From Raineya orbicola (GTDB taxonomy: Bacteria; Bacteroidota; Bacteroidia; Cytophagales; Thermonemataceae), in contig NZ_NKXO01000001.1 of the NCBI RefSeq assembly GCF_002843425.1, forward strand, positions 51,412-115,411: DNA of 64,000 nucleotides, written 5' to 3'. Positions 16,361 to 24,824 of the stretch are shown here, one piece after another (the stretch's first letter is position 1; every line of letters starts with the position of its first letter). Below the pieces are notes generated by a model. That model did not search any database and had not been told where the DNA came from. It saw only the letters and a list, made by a program, of their open reading frames with translations. The position numbers were made by a program, and so were the translations under genes.

Positions 16361-17953
16361 ATGACAAAACTACTTTATTCTTTCAAGTTAGCCCTTATCT
16401 TTTTTTTGGGCTTTACGGTGCAATTGAAAGCACAAAAAATTCAAGAGGGACTGCCTTTTGAAAACAAAAGTAAAAATTTATCACAAAAAAATGCTTACCA
16501 AAGAGGGAATAACGGAATTTACCTAAAAGATTTCAACCAAGAAGCTCTACAACGTACAGGTAAAATTCGCTGTTATTCAGTAGAGTACAACGAGCAACTC
16601 CGCAAAAATAATCCCAATTTTGATAGAGATTTTGAGGCTTGGATTGCAAAAGCAATAGCCAAAAGAAGACGTGATATAGCAAACGGTAACGCTTCTACTC
16701 GTACCATTGGGGGAGTGTATTATATTCCTGTGGTAGTACACGTGATACACAATGGAGAAGCAATTGGTACAGGAAGCAATATCAGTGATGCACAAGTACA
16801 AGATCAAATCAATGTATTGAATGAGGATTTTAGAAAAATGGCAGGCACACCCGGTTGGAATACACACCCCGAAGGTGCCGATACTCGTATTGAATTTGTT
16901 CTTGCCAAAAGAACACCCGCAGGTGCGGCAACCAATGGTATCAATAGGGTAAATAGAAATACTTTGCCTAATAATGCCACTAATTGGCAACCCGGGTTTG
17001 AAGCGACCTATATTAACGGAACTATAAAGCCTAACACAATATGGAACCCTGATGAATATATGAATATGTGGACTGTTCAGTTTGGCGGGGCTGATGCAGG
17101 GTTACTTGGCTATGCCCAATTTCCTGAAAGTCCTATTGGGGGAGTTGGATGTGGGGCTGCTAATGCCAATACCGATGGACTTGTAATGGGGTATCAATAC
17201 TTTGGAAGAGGTTTAGGAGGACCTTATGGCGATGGACGCACAGCTACTCACGAAATTGGACACGGATTAGGATTAAGACATATTTGGGGTGATGGAGGGT
17301 GTGGTGTAGATGATTTCTGTGCTGATACGCCTACGGCTGGTGCTGCAAATTTTGGTTGTCCGAATGTGAATTCTTGTACCGATACGCCTGTAGATTTCCC
17401 TGATATGAAAGAAAACTATATGGATTACACAGATGATTTGTGTATGAACATTTTTACCAACGACCAAGCTACGCGTATGCGAACCGTAATAGAGAACTCG
17501 CCCCGTCGTAAAACTTTGCTTACTTCGCCTGCTCTTTTAGCTCCCGCAACCAATTATGGTGGTATTGTTGATATAGTTTCGCCTTTAGGTAATGTCTGTG
17601 GCACTTTTACGCCTACGGTAATACTGCGTAATTTAGGTTCTAATAATCTTACTTCGGCTACTATTAGCTACCAAATAGACGGAGGTTCAACGCAAACTTT
17701 TGCTTGGTCGGGAAGTCTTGCTTACAAAGCTACTGCTAATGTAAATTTGCCCACTCAAACCCTTTCCACAGGCAATCATAGCATAAGAGTATGGGTAAGT
17801 GTTTCTAATGGTAGCTCGCATTCATCAGATATGTATGTTAATGAAATCATTTCTAATTTTAGTGTGGGAGCAGGCAACTCATTGCCTTTTGAAGAAAATT
17901 TTGAAAGTAATGCCTTTCCTCCTACAACTGGTACATTGAGCAAAATCCTCTAA
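16361..17953 (+). CDS. secreted M43-type metalloprotease, N-terminal part of a frameshifted gene
   Basis: This is the first part of a large T9SS-exported zinc protease. It starts with a signal peptide (about residues 1-25, hydrophobic core LALIFFLGFTVQL, ending near LKAQ). After a pro-region comes a pappalysin-like M43 domain with the zinc motif HEIGHGLGLRH and a later MENYMDYTDDLCM-like Met-turn (KENYMDYTDDLC). Next come a CARDB-like Ig domain and the start of an adhesin-type jelly roll, LPFEENFESNAFPP. The frame then runs into a stop at 17951. Loss of one A in the ACAAC run at 17924-17928 explains the break: the homologous continuation NWYIEQNPLN is in the next frame. The ATG at 16361 is chosen for the signal peptide. 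Confidence 0.88.
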   Translation: MTKLLYSFKLALIFFLGFTVQLKAQKIQEGLPFENKSKNLSQKNAYQRGNNGIYLKDFNQEALQRTGKIRCYSVEYNEQLRKNNPNFDRDFEAWIAKAIAKRRRDIANGNASTRTIGGVYYIPVVVHVIHNGEAIGTGSNISDAQVQDQINVLNEDFRKMAGTPGWNTHPEGADTRIEFVLAKRTPAGAATNGINRVNRNTLPNNATNWQPGFEATYINGTIKPNTIWNPDEYMNMWTVQFGGADAGLLGYAQFPESPIGGVGCGAANANTDGLVMGYQYFGRGLGGPYGDGRTATHEIGHGLGLRHIWGDGGCGVDDFCADTPTAGAANFGCPNVNSCTDTPVDFPDMKENYMDYTDDLCMNIFTNDQATRMRTVIENSPRRKTLLTSPALLAPATNYGGIVDIVSPLGNVCGTFTPTVILRNLGSNNLTSATISYQIDGGSTQTFAWSGSLAYKATANVNLPTQTLSTGNHSIRVWVSVSNGSSHSSDMYVNEIISNFSVGAGNSLPFEENFESNAFPPTTGTLSKIL

Positions 17954-20328
17954 ATTGCAACACTTGGTTTGAGCAAACAGGCGATAATGGTACTAATGGA
18001 GCTACCGTAGCTCGCTTACCTCTGGGCGATGGTGGTGCTGATGATATTCTTTATTCCCCTCTCATTGATTTAACTTCTGCCAGTGGTAATGTAACGCTTT
18101 CTTTTGATGTATTCAAAAACAATGGCGGAAATGCCCGCTTGCGTGTAGATATACAGGTCTGTGGTAGTGCTACTTGGACGAATGTGTTTGACCAGCAAGG
18201 AAACACTCTTTCCAATAATGCTTGGGCGGCAAAAAGTGTGAATTTATCCACTACCTATAATGGACAACTTGTAAGATTCAGATTCCTTGCTTCATCTGTA
18301 AATACAGCAGGCTTTTTGCGTTTGGATAACATTCGTGTCATAGACCAAATGCCAAGAGTATCATTTGTAAATACTACAAGCACTGCTGCTGAAAACAATA
18401 CAAATGCCCCGCTTGTAGGCGATTGTCGTCCTTTTGTACTTGTAAATATCCCTGTACAAATCAATTTGGCACCCACAGGCAGTGTAGTAGTAGGGCTGAA
18501 TGTTACAGGCGGAACAGCCATCAACGGTGTTGATTTTGATATTGTCAATTCAACTCTAACTTTCCCTGCAGCAAGTACAGCCAATCAGAACTTCCAACTA
18601 CGTATCTATGATGACCCTGCTCTTGAAGTACTGGAAAACATTACATTTGGTTTAACAATTGTAAGCGGAACAGCTCAAATCAGTACCTCCAATAATACGC
18701 ATACGCTTTCTTTGAGCGATAATGACAGCCACCCGCAACCCTCTGTGGCAGGAGCTACTTTGTTTTCAGAAAATTTTGAAAGTGGTGCAGCAGCAGGTTG
18801 GACACAATATATTTCTTCAGGTGCAGTAAATATTTGGCGTGTGGGTACGCAAAGAGTTCTAAATGGTACAAATAGTGCTTATATTTCCCAAAGTGCTGCC
18901 AGCGGAAATTATAGTGCTACTGCTGCTGGTGCCGCATTGTTTCAAACCCCTGTCATCAATGCTACAGCATATCCCAATAATCAGTTAAGAGTAACTTTTG
19001 ATTTCCAATGTAATGGGGAAAGAGCAGGTATTACGGATTATGATTATGGTTCTTTGTATTACTCACTTGCTTCTTCACCTACCACTTGGGTACAGATAGA
19101 AGGAGCTAATCCTTCACCTTACAGAGGGGTTACTACTACTACTACCAGAATAGTTAATTTGCCCGCTGCTTTACAAGGGCAACAATTTCACTTGGCTTGG
19201 CGTTGGGATAATGATAACAGCGTAGCCAATCAACCTGCTTTTGTAATAGATAATATTGTGGTAGAGGCTTTGCCCTTTACAGGCACAGCCGTAGAAACAA
19301 ACACTTTTACTGCTCCTGCAATGGCAAATAGGTTATATTTGGGTCCCAATTCGCTCAATTACGCTTACAACCCTGCTAATGGCAGATTGGTAGCTCGTAT
19401 AGAAAATACAACTTCTCACAATTACGGCTGTACGCAAGTGTATGTGGATAGGGCAGGTACAGGGGCTGTGCAATTTACAACAACTTCCACAGCGGAGTAT
19501 TTAGCAAGTAAAACTATCCGAGTAATTCCTGCAACCAACAACCCAACAGGGGCATATAATATGCGTCTGTATTATACCAACGCCGAAGTTACAGGCTGGG
19601 AAACCGCCACAGGTCAGAACCGTACAGCCGCCGTAGTGCATAAATATGCGGGAGCAATTAGTTCGGCAACTATTGGTTCGCCAAGCACGCAAAGTTCTCC
19701 CACTTCGCAAGGAACTTTTGGGGCAGATTTCTGGATAGAGGGAGGCTTTACAAACGGATTTTCAGGTTTTGGTATGGGCTTGCCACCGAACCCTCTGCCT
19801 GTGCAACTTGTTGATTTTACCACTCAAACTCAGGTTGAAAGCATACGTCTGTTGTGGCGAGTAGTTAATGAGTTAAATATAGAGCGTTATGTAGTGGAAA
19901 AAAGCTATAATGCCAAAGAGTTTTTCCCTCTTGGAACTATCAATGCCCAAAGTGTAGAAAATTATGAGCTTTGGGATAATAACCCCAAATTTGGTAAAAA
20001 CTATTATCGCTTGCGTATAGAGGAAGCTGGAAAAATTACTTATAGCAATATCGTTGTAGCTGAATGGGGTAAAGGAACAACTATTTCTGTATATCCCAAT
20101 CCTGCCAGCGAAAAGATATATCTAACAATGGCAAGTTTTGAAAATACTCCTGTAAATTTACGTTTGGTAAATCCTTTGGGACAGGAAATTTGGGGTGAAA
20201 ACGTGAGTGTAGCAATAAATGAAAATTATCGTAAAGAAATTAGTTTAGCCTCTCTTGCGAAGGGTGTCTATATTTTAGAAGTTACAACGCTTGGGGGTAA
20301 GCAGACTTACAAACTGATTATTCAATAA
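17926..20328 (+). CDS. secreted metalloprotease, C-terminal part with Calx-beta and T9SS sorting domains
   Basis: This is the continuation of the frameshifted protease gene. The open frame resumes with NWYIEQNPLN, completing the jelly-roll domain whose start lies in the previous frame. A Calx-beta domain follows (around GTAINGVDFDI and LEVLENITFGL), then a second jelly roll beginning SENFESGAAAGWTQY. The end is a classic type IX secretion sorting domain: ISVYPNPASEKIYL through KGVYILEV to KLIIQ. There is no independent signal peptide or promoter, so this piece would not be exported alone. The first internal ATG is at 18139. A single sequencing error would restore one protein of about 1320 residues. 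Confidence 0.86.
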   Translation, partial: NWYIEQNPLNCNTWFEQTGDNGTNGATVARLPLGDGGADDILYSPLIDLTSASGNVTLSFDVFKNNGGNARLRVDIQVCGSATWTNVFDQQGNTLSNNAWAAKSVNLSTTYNGQLVRFRFLASSVNTAGFLRLDNIRVIDQMPRVSFVNTTSTAAENNTNAPLVGDCRPFVLVNIPVQINLAPTGSVVVGLNVTGGTAINGVDFDIVNSTLTFPAASTANQNFQLRIYDDPALEVLENITFGLTIVSGTAQISTSNNTHTLSLSDNDSHPQPSVAGATLFSENFESGAAAGWTQYISSGAVNIWRVGTQRVLNGTNSAYISQSAASGNYSATAAGAALFQTPVINATAYPNNQLRVTFDFQCNGERAGITDYDYGSLYYSLASSPTTWVQIEGANPSPYRGVTTTTTRIVNLPAALQGQQFHLAWRWDNDNSVANQPAFVIDNIVVEALPFTGTAVETNTFTAPAMANRLYLGPNSLNYAYNPANGRLVARIENTTSHNYGCTQVYVDRAGTGAVQFTTTSTAEYLASKTIRVIPATNNPTGAYNMRLYYTNAEVTGWETATGQNRTAAVVHKYAGAISSATIGSPSTQSSPTSQGTFGADFWIEGGFTNGFSGFGMGLPPNPLPVQLVDFTTQTQVESIRLLWRVVNELNIERYVVEKSYNAKEFFPLGTINAQSVENYELWDNNPKFGKNYYRLRIEEAGKITYSNIVVAEWGKGTTISVYPNPASEKIYLTMASFENTPVNLRLVNPLGQEIWGENVSVAINENYRKEISLASLAKGVYILEVTTLGGKQTYKLIIQ

Positions 20329-20333
20329 AAAAT

Positions 20334-20369
20334 AAAGCCTGCCAGAACCGAAATTTGGCAGGCTTTTAT
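20334..20369. terminator. bidirectional terminator between the protease gene and truA
   Basis: An 11-bp perfect stem (20334-20344 against 20356-20366) has an 11-base loop and is flanked by A and T runs. The truA stop codon lies in its right edge. Confidence 0.88.
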
Positions 20370-21127
20370 GTACTGCTTAAAATAAAAGGATATTTTACTG
20401 AAGCCAAATACAATCCACAAGCGGGTGCGGCGGCGGAGGCTTTGCTTCGGTTGCGGGCTTGGATAATTTGCTCAAAATCTGATAGGCTCATTTTCCCTTG
20501 TCCTACTTCTAATAATGTTCCTACAATAGCTCGTACCATTCCCCACAAAAACCGATTAGCAGAAATTTGAAAGACTAAAACATCTTTGCCGCTGACTAAA
20601 TCTTTTTGCACTTGCCAAAAAGCTTCATAAATCTTACACTTAAAATGGGGTGTATTCGCTTTGATTTTGCTAAAACTTTCAAAATCCTCATAATTCAGTA
20701 GTAGGCGAGAAGCCTCTTGTATTATTTCTACATTGAGCTTGTAAGGAAAATACAAAGCTAAATCTTGCAGAAAGCTGTTTTTGTTTTGCACAATTCGGTA
20801 CTGATACGTTCTGCTGATAGCGTCAAATCTACTATGTGCTTTTTGCGAAACCTGATATAGCCCGCAAATAGTAATATCTTTGGGTAAAAGAGCATTCCAA
20901 TTTTTCAGAATTTGTGAGGACAGAGGCGAGGCGTAATCAAAATGGGCAAATTGTTGTAGGGCGTGTACGCCTGTATCGGTTCTGCCACTGCCTACGATGC
21001 TAATAGGTTCTCGCAAACTGACTGAAAGGGCTTTTTCAATTACTTCTTGCACACTTAAAGCATTTTTTTGTATTTGCCAACCTGCATACGCTGTGCCTTT
21101 GTAAGAAATTTCTATGAAGTAACGCAT
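20366..21127 (-). CDS. truA: tRNA pseudouridine(38-40) synthase
   Basis: TruA isomerises uridines 38-40 in the anticodon arm of many tRNAs. The 253-residue protein begins MRYFIEISYKGTAYAGWQ, as in the family, and has the catalytic aspartate in GSGRTDTGVHALQQ. Further motifs are FDAISRTYQYRI and FLWGMVRAIVGTLLEVG. The start at 21127 is set by this N-terminus. It is divergent from the cNMP-binding gene with a 43-bp gap, and its end overlaps the bidirectional hairpin. Confidence 0.95.
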   Translation of the reverse strand: MRYFIEISYKGTAYAGWQIQKNALSVQEVIEKALSVSLREPISIVGSGRTDTGVHALQQFAHFDYASPLSSQILKNWNALLPKDITICGLYQVSQKAHSRFDAISRTYQYRIVQNKNSFLQDLALYFPYKLNVEIIQEASRLLLNYEDFESFSKIKANTPHFKCKIYEAFWQVQKDLVSGKDVLVFQISANRFLWGMVRAIVGTLLEVGQGKMSLSDFEQIIQARNRSKASAAAPACGLYLASVKYPFILSST

Positions 21128-21170
21128 CAATAAAATAAATTTTTCGTTAATATAGCGAAAAATCAGAGAT

Positions 21171-21710
21171 ATGAAGTTACTCAATCCTTTTAGAAAGGTT
21201 TATAGCACGCAAGAAAAAGAAATTTTTGATTTTTTCAAAAATGTAAAACTCTTTGAGCGTCTGACCGAAAAAGAAATGGAGGAGTTTTTGCCTTTCTTGC
21301 ATCTACGCGAATACAAACAAAATGAAGCTATTTTCTTTCGCAACGACCCTTCACAAGCTCTTTATGTTATCAAGAGTGGCACGGTAGAACTCAATTTAGA
21401 CCATCAAGATTCTTTTGAAACTCTTGCCACAGCCAAAAAAGGAGTAGCTATTGGTATCAATGCTTTGGTAGAAAATAGCGAAAGGGTGTATAATGCCGTA
21501 GTGCGTTCCAAGGAGGCTCTGCTTTACATTATTCCACAGGTGAATATTTTAGAAATTTTTAAGTATAAAATAAGTATTCAGGCAAAAATGATGACTTCAC
21601 TTGCCGAACTTTACGACGAAAATACGAAAAACTTATTCAATTCGTACAGAAGACATATTGGGCTTTTCCATTTGGGAGAGGCATATATGAAAACCTTTCA
21701 AAGCGAGTAA
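21171..21710 (+). CDS. cyclic nucleotide-binding domain protein without DNA-binding domain
   Basis: This 179-residue protein has one cNMP-binding beta-roll (about 25-125), with LREYKQNEAIFFRNDPSQALYVIKSGTV-like strands split around the usual turn. The C-terminal part is short and helical and lacks the winged helix of Crp/Fnr regulators. It may sense a nucleotide or simply be a scaffold; no partner is evident next to it. The canonical phosphate-binding cassette arginine is not obvious, so ligand binding is uncertain. Confidence 0.72.
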   Translation: MKLLNPFRKVYSTQEKEIFDFFKNVKLFERLTEKEMEEFLPFLHLREYKQNEAIFFRNDPSQALYVIKSGTVELNLDHQDSFETLATAKKGVAIGINALVENSERVYNAVVRSKEALLYIIPQVNILEIFKYKISIQAKMMTSLAELYDENTKNLFNSYRRHIGLFHLGEAYMKTFQSE

Positions 21711-21756
21711 TTATCCAACTACTGAATACTCAATACTCAATACTTAACAACTACCT

Positions 21757-22203
21757 ATGACAGAGAAAGTTAAACAACTATTGCAAGGCTATTATGCCGT
21801 AATTGAGCTACCCGTACAATGGGGAGATATGGATTTGGCTCATCACGTCAATAATGTAATGTATGCTCGTTATGCCGAATCGGCAAGGGTTGCCTATTTA
21901 GACCTTATTGCCGAAGGCGAAGCAGGCAATTTTGGTGCGGGAATCGGTCCTATTTTGGCTGAAATTAACATTCAGTACAAGATGCCTCTTGCATACCCCG
22001 ATTTGATGTATTTAGGAACAAAAGTGATAGATTTTCCCGATGAGTTTAGCTATACAATGGAAAGCGTGATTATCAGCAAAAAGCACGAAAGAATTGCAAC
22101 ACGAGCCATTGCACGCATTGTAAGCTATGACTATCACAAACGTCAGAAAGCCACTACACCGCAGTGGATTGTAGAAAAAGTCAAAAAATTGCAAGGAATG
22201 TAA
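21757..22203 (+). CDS. acyl-CoA thioesterase (hot-dog fold)
   Basis: This 148-residue protein of the 4HBT thioesterase family has the hallmark GDMDLAHHVNNVMYARY, in which the aspartate after the MD strand is the usual catalytic residue. It should hydrolyse an acyl-CoA; the acyl group is unknown. It lies 46 bp after the cNMP-binding gene on the same strand and ends two bases before the convergent alkane hydroxylase gene. The short gap before it contains near-repeats of ACTCAATACT. Confidence 0.88.
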   Translation: MTEKVKQLLQGYYAVIELPVQWGDMDLAHHVNNVMYARYAESARVAYLDLIAEGEAGNFGAGIGPILAEINIQYKMPLAYPDLMYLGTKVIDFPDEFSYTMESVIISKKHERIATRAIARIVSYDYHKRQKATTPQWIVEKVKKLQGM

Positions 22204-22205
22204 GT

Positions 22206-23288
22206 TTAAGCATTTCTTGCTTCATATACGCTTTTTTCCCAATTATCTAAACGCTTGTTCATTACAGCAAACCAAAGCGGAGGAATAAGTGCCAGAAGTA
22301 CCATTGTGGGATAGCCTGCGGGAAGTTGTGGGCTATCCTCAAAGTGTCTGAGTATCTGATATCGGCGATTGGCATAGGCGTGATGGTCGGAATGGCGTTG
22401 AAGTTGAAAAAGAAAAAAGTTGCTCAATAGATGACTTGCATTCCAAGAGTGTAGGTGTTCTACGCGTTCGTATTTGCCATTTTCCAACAAACGGCGGGTG
22501 ATACCGTAGTGTTCAATGTAATTGACAGCCTCCAAAAGCGAAAAACTTAATACGCTTTGTAAAATGTAAAAGACACTCACTTGCCACACAAAGTATCCTT
22601 GTAAAAGGCTCATTGAGGCAGTCAGGGTTATCATTAGCAATAAAGGTTCAAAAAGGCAGTTCCACATTTCGTTTTCCCAATTCCAATTGCTTTTTCCTTG
22701 TTTTTGTAACCTTTTAGCTTCTATTTTCCAAGCACTGCGAATACTGCCCCATACGCTTTGCCGCCAAAATCTATAAAAACTTTGATTTTTACGTGAAGTA
22801 GCGGGGTCTAAGGGAGTAGCTACATTGACGTGATGCCCTCGGTTGTGTTCTATAAAAAAATGTCTGTAAAAAACGGTATCTAATATAATTTTGGCTAAAA
22901 TTTGTTCAAAACGGCTACTTTTATGCCCTAATTCGTGAGCTACCGTGATACCTACGCCCCCAAGTACCGTCATTGTACTCAGCAAAAAGCCTACATATTC
23001 GTAAGTTTGCAGGGTATTCAGCGAAACTACGTAGCAAGCCCATACAAGCAAGCCTATCTGCAAAAACGCCCACAAGTATAAAACGCCCTTGTAGTATCCT
23101 TCTTCACTGATTTGTTTTTCTGTTTCTTTGGGAAAATTATGCTTATCAATGCCTAAAAGGGCATCAAAAATGGGAATAATACCAAAAGCAAATAAGACTG
23201 TGGCGTAGTTCCAAATGCCACCTTGATAGTAGCCCCATACCCACAAAGCAGGTAAAATAAATGGGAATAAATAGCCAAACTTTTTCAT
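22206..23288 (-). CDS. alkB: alkane 1-monooxygenase-like membrane diiron hydroxylase
   Basis: This 360-residue integral membrane protein has the eight-histidine diiron signature of AlkB and related desaturases: HELGHKS, EHNRGHHVNVATPLDP, NYIEHYG and LQRHSDHHAYANR. Six or so hydrophobic helices surround these motifs. AlkB oxidises terminal carbons of alkanes or fatty chains using rubredoxin electrons. No rubredoxin or rubredoxin reductase gene is adjacent. The ATG at 23288 is preferred over a TTG three codons upstream, and it follows a good promoter. Confidence 0.92.
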   Translation of the reverse strand: MKKFGYLFPFILPALWVWGYYQGGIWNYATVLFAFGIIPIFDALLGIDKHNFPKETEKQISEEGYYKGVLYLWAFLQIGLLVWACYVVSLNTLQTYEYVGFLLSTMTVLGGVGITVAHELGHKSSRFEQILAKIILDTVFYRHFFIEHNRGHHVNVATPLDPATSRKNQSFYRFWRQSVWGSIRSAWKIEAKRLQKQGKSNWNWENEMWNCLFEPLLLMITLTASMSLLQGYFVWQVSVFYILQSVLSFSLLEAVNYIEHYGITRRLLENGKYERVEHLHSWNASHLLSNFFLFQLQRHSDHHAYANRRYQILRHFEDSPQLPAGYPTMVLLALIPPLWFAVMNKRLDNWEKSVYEARNA

Positions 23289-23304
23289 CGTATTCAAATT
23301 TTTC

Positions 23305-23335
23305 CAAAATTACAAAATATATTTCTAAACTACAA
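23305..23335 (-). promoter_or_regulatory. promoter of the alkane hydroxylase gene
   Basis: TTG (23333-23335) and TAATTTTG (23305-23312) on the minus strand are 20 bases apart. The start codon lies about 17 bases after the -7 box, giving a very short leader. Confidence 0.6.
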
Positions 23336-23455
23336 GTTTAATTTGTAATTTTTTATTTGTTCATCATTTGTTTTTTATCTCAAATTTTAGCATTATTGCG
23401 AAACAAAATCCTGACAAAACTCTGATTTTTCAATCAACTAAAACTTTCAAAAGCG

Positions 23456-24124
23456 TTGAAAAACTATTATACCATTCTAGAAGTACCTGAAAGTGCTTCG
23501 GTAGAAATGATAAAAAGTGCTTACAGGAACTTGGCAAAGAAGTGGCACCCAGACCTCAATCCGGGCAATGCCGAAGCCGAACAGATGTTTATGGATATAA
23601 AAGAGGCTTATTCAGTGCTTTCGAATGCTATTAAACGCAACTTTTACGATTATCAGCTTCGTAAAGCTATTCTTGATAAAAAAGTAGAACCTACTTCTTC
23701 CACGAAAGTTGGCTCGTTTCGGAAAACAGAAACTACTACTAAAAAAACAACTTCAAATCAGGATAAAACTGAAAAAAACGATAAAAAAGAAAAACTATTC
23801 CACAATGCCGAAGCCTATAAAAATAGGCTTGATGAGCTAATGCGTAAGCATAACGAACTCATTGAAAAGCAAAAGAAAGCCGCCGAAGAAGCAAAAAAGA
23901 AAGATGCGGAAAAAGAAGAGAGTTTTTACGAGAAATTTAAGCAAAATCGTGAGAATGCTATTTTAGAGCAGAAAATCAAACAACAACAAGAACAAGAAGC
24001 CAAAGCTAAGCAAGAGGAACAAAAACAAAAAGAACAGGAGCAAAAAGAAGAAGCCAATATCACGCGTCCTCAAAAAAATAGAATTAAGGCTATTTTGAGC
24101 ATTTTAGGTTTCAGAAGCGATTGA
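23456..24124 (+). CDS. J-domain protein with charged coiled-coil tail
   Basis: This 222-residue protein has an N-terminal J domain (about 3-65) with the HPD motif at 31-33, needed to stimulate DnaK. It lacks the glycine-rich, zinc-finger and C-terminal substrate domains of DnaJ. The rest is a lysine/glutamate/glutamine-rich coiled coil (about 95-205) and a short basic end. The start is a TTG, because the J domain begins immediately and no ATG precedes it. It probably recruits Hsp70 to a particular site or client. Confidence 0.85.
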   Translation: MKNYYTILEVPESASVEMIKSAYRNLAKKWHPDLNPGNAEAEQMFMDIKEAYSVLSNAIKRNFYDYQLRKAILDKKVEPTSSTKVGSFRKTETTTKKTTSNQDKTEKNDKKEKLFHNAEAYKNRLDELMRKHNELIEKQKKAAEEAKKKDAEKEESFYEKFKQNRENAILEQKIKQQQEQEAKAKQEEQKQKEQEQKEEANITRPQKNRIKAILSILGFRSD

Positions 24125-24145
24125 AATAAAACAACACAATATCTT

Positions 24146-24673
24146 ATGGTAAGTATCAATGTACAAAATCTTTTGAAATGGGTGGAAGAAAACAAAGATT
24201 TCTTAAAACCCCCTGTATGCAATAAAGAAGTTTATCCGGGCGGCGATATGATTGTAATGATTGTTGGCGGACCTAACGAAAGAAAAGACTATCATTACAA
24301 TGAAACCCCCGAGTTTTTTTACCAAATTAAAGGGGATATGACGCTTAAAATTATTGAAAATGGCGAGTTCAAGGATATTGTCATTCGGGAAGGAGAGATT
24401 TATTTACTCAATGCTAAAATTCCCCATTCGCCCCAACGCCCCGCAGGAACTATCGGACTTGTGATAGAAGAACGCCGAAAACCCCAAGATACTGACGGCT
24501 TTCAGTGGTATTGCGATAATTGCGGAAATAAGCTCTATGATGAATATTTCAAACTTACTAACATTGAAAAACAACTTCCCGAAGTATTTGCTAAATTCAA
24601 TAACAACCCCGACCTTCATAAATGCTCTCGATGTGGGCATATTTTGCAAATACCTCAAAAAAAGACCGCTTAA
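24146..24673 (+). CDS. haaO: 3-hydroxyanthranilate 3,4-dioxygenase
   Basis: This cupin dioxygenase opens 3-hydroxyanthranilate to a precursor of quinolinate, in the tryptophan (kynurenine) route to NAD. The 175-residue protein has the iron ligands H50, E56 and H94, with R46, R98 and E109 at substrate-contact positions. It also has the bacterial-type rubredoxin-like site C123, C126, C160 and C163. It lies 21 bp after the J-domain gene. The other kynurenine-pathway genes are not in the window. Confidence 0.95.
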   Translation: MVSINVQNLLKWVEENKDFLKPPVCNKEVYPGGDMIVMIVGGPNERKDYHYNETPEFFYQIKGDMTLKIIENGEFKDIVIREGEIYLLNAKIPHSPQRPAGTIGLVIEERRKPQDTDGFQWYCDNCGNKLYDEYFKLTNIEKQLPEVFAKFNNNPDLHKCSRCGHILQIPQKKTA

Positions 24674-24691
24674 TTTCTCCTTGTAGTGAAT

Positions 24692-24730
24692 AGGGGAGTG
24701 TTAAATTGATAATTTCCCCTTTTCTATTTT
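24692..24730 (+). terminator. probable terminator after haaO
   Basis: AGGGGA (24692-24697) pairs with TCCCCT (24715-24720) across a 17-base loop and is followed by a T-rich run. The stem is short. Confidence 0.4.
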
Positions 24731-24752
24731 TCTAAAATTTCCTATTCATAAA

Positions 24753-24784
24753 TTTGGATTTCACGCAAAAATCTTGTTTTTTTG
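24753..24784 (+). promoter_or_regulatory. candidate promoter of ppiD
   Basis: TTTG (24753-24756) is 20 bases from TTTTTTTG (24777-24784), which has one mismatch to TAnnTTTG. The ppiD ATG is 40 bases downstream. Confidence 0.4.
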
Positions 24785-24824
24785 CACGCTCAAAAATATT
24801 GTGTGAAATAAATTTTTATCAAAA

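Noticed and set aside
17924..17930. Programmed -1 frameshift in the metalloprotease gene
   Set aside because: The site CCTACAAC is not a slippery heptamer and no pseudoknot follows; one missing A explains the break more simply.
21711..21756. ACTCAATACT near-repeats before the thioesterase gene
   Set aside because: Only two imperfect copies in a 46-bp gap; too little to call a repeat element or binding site.
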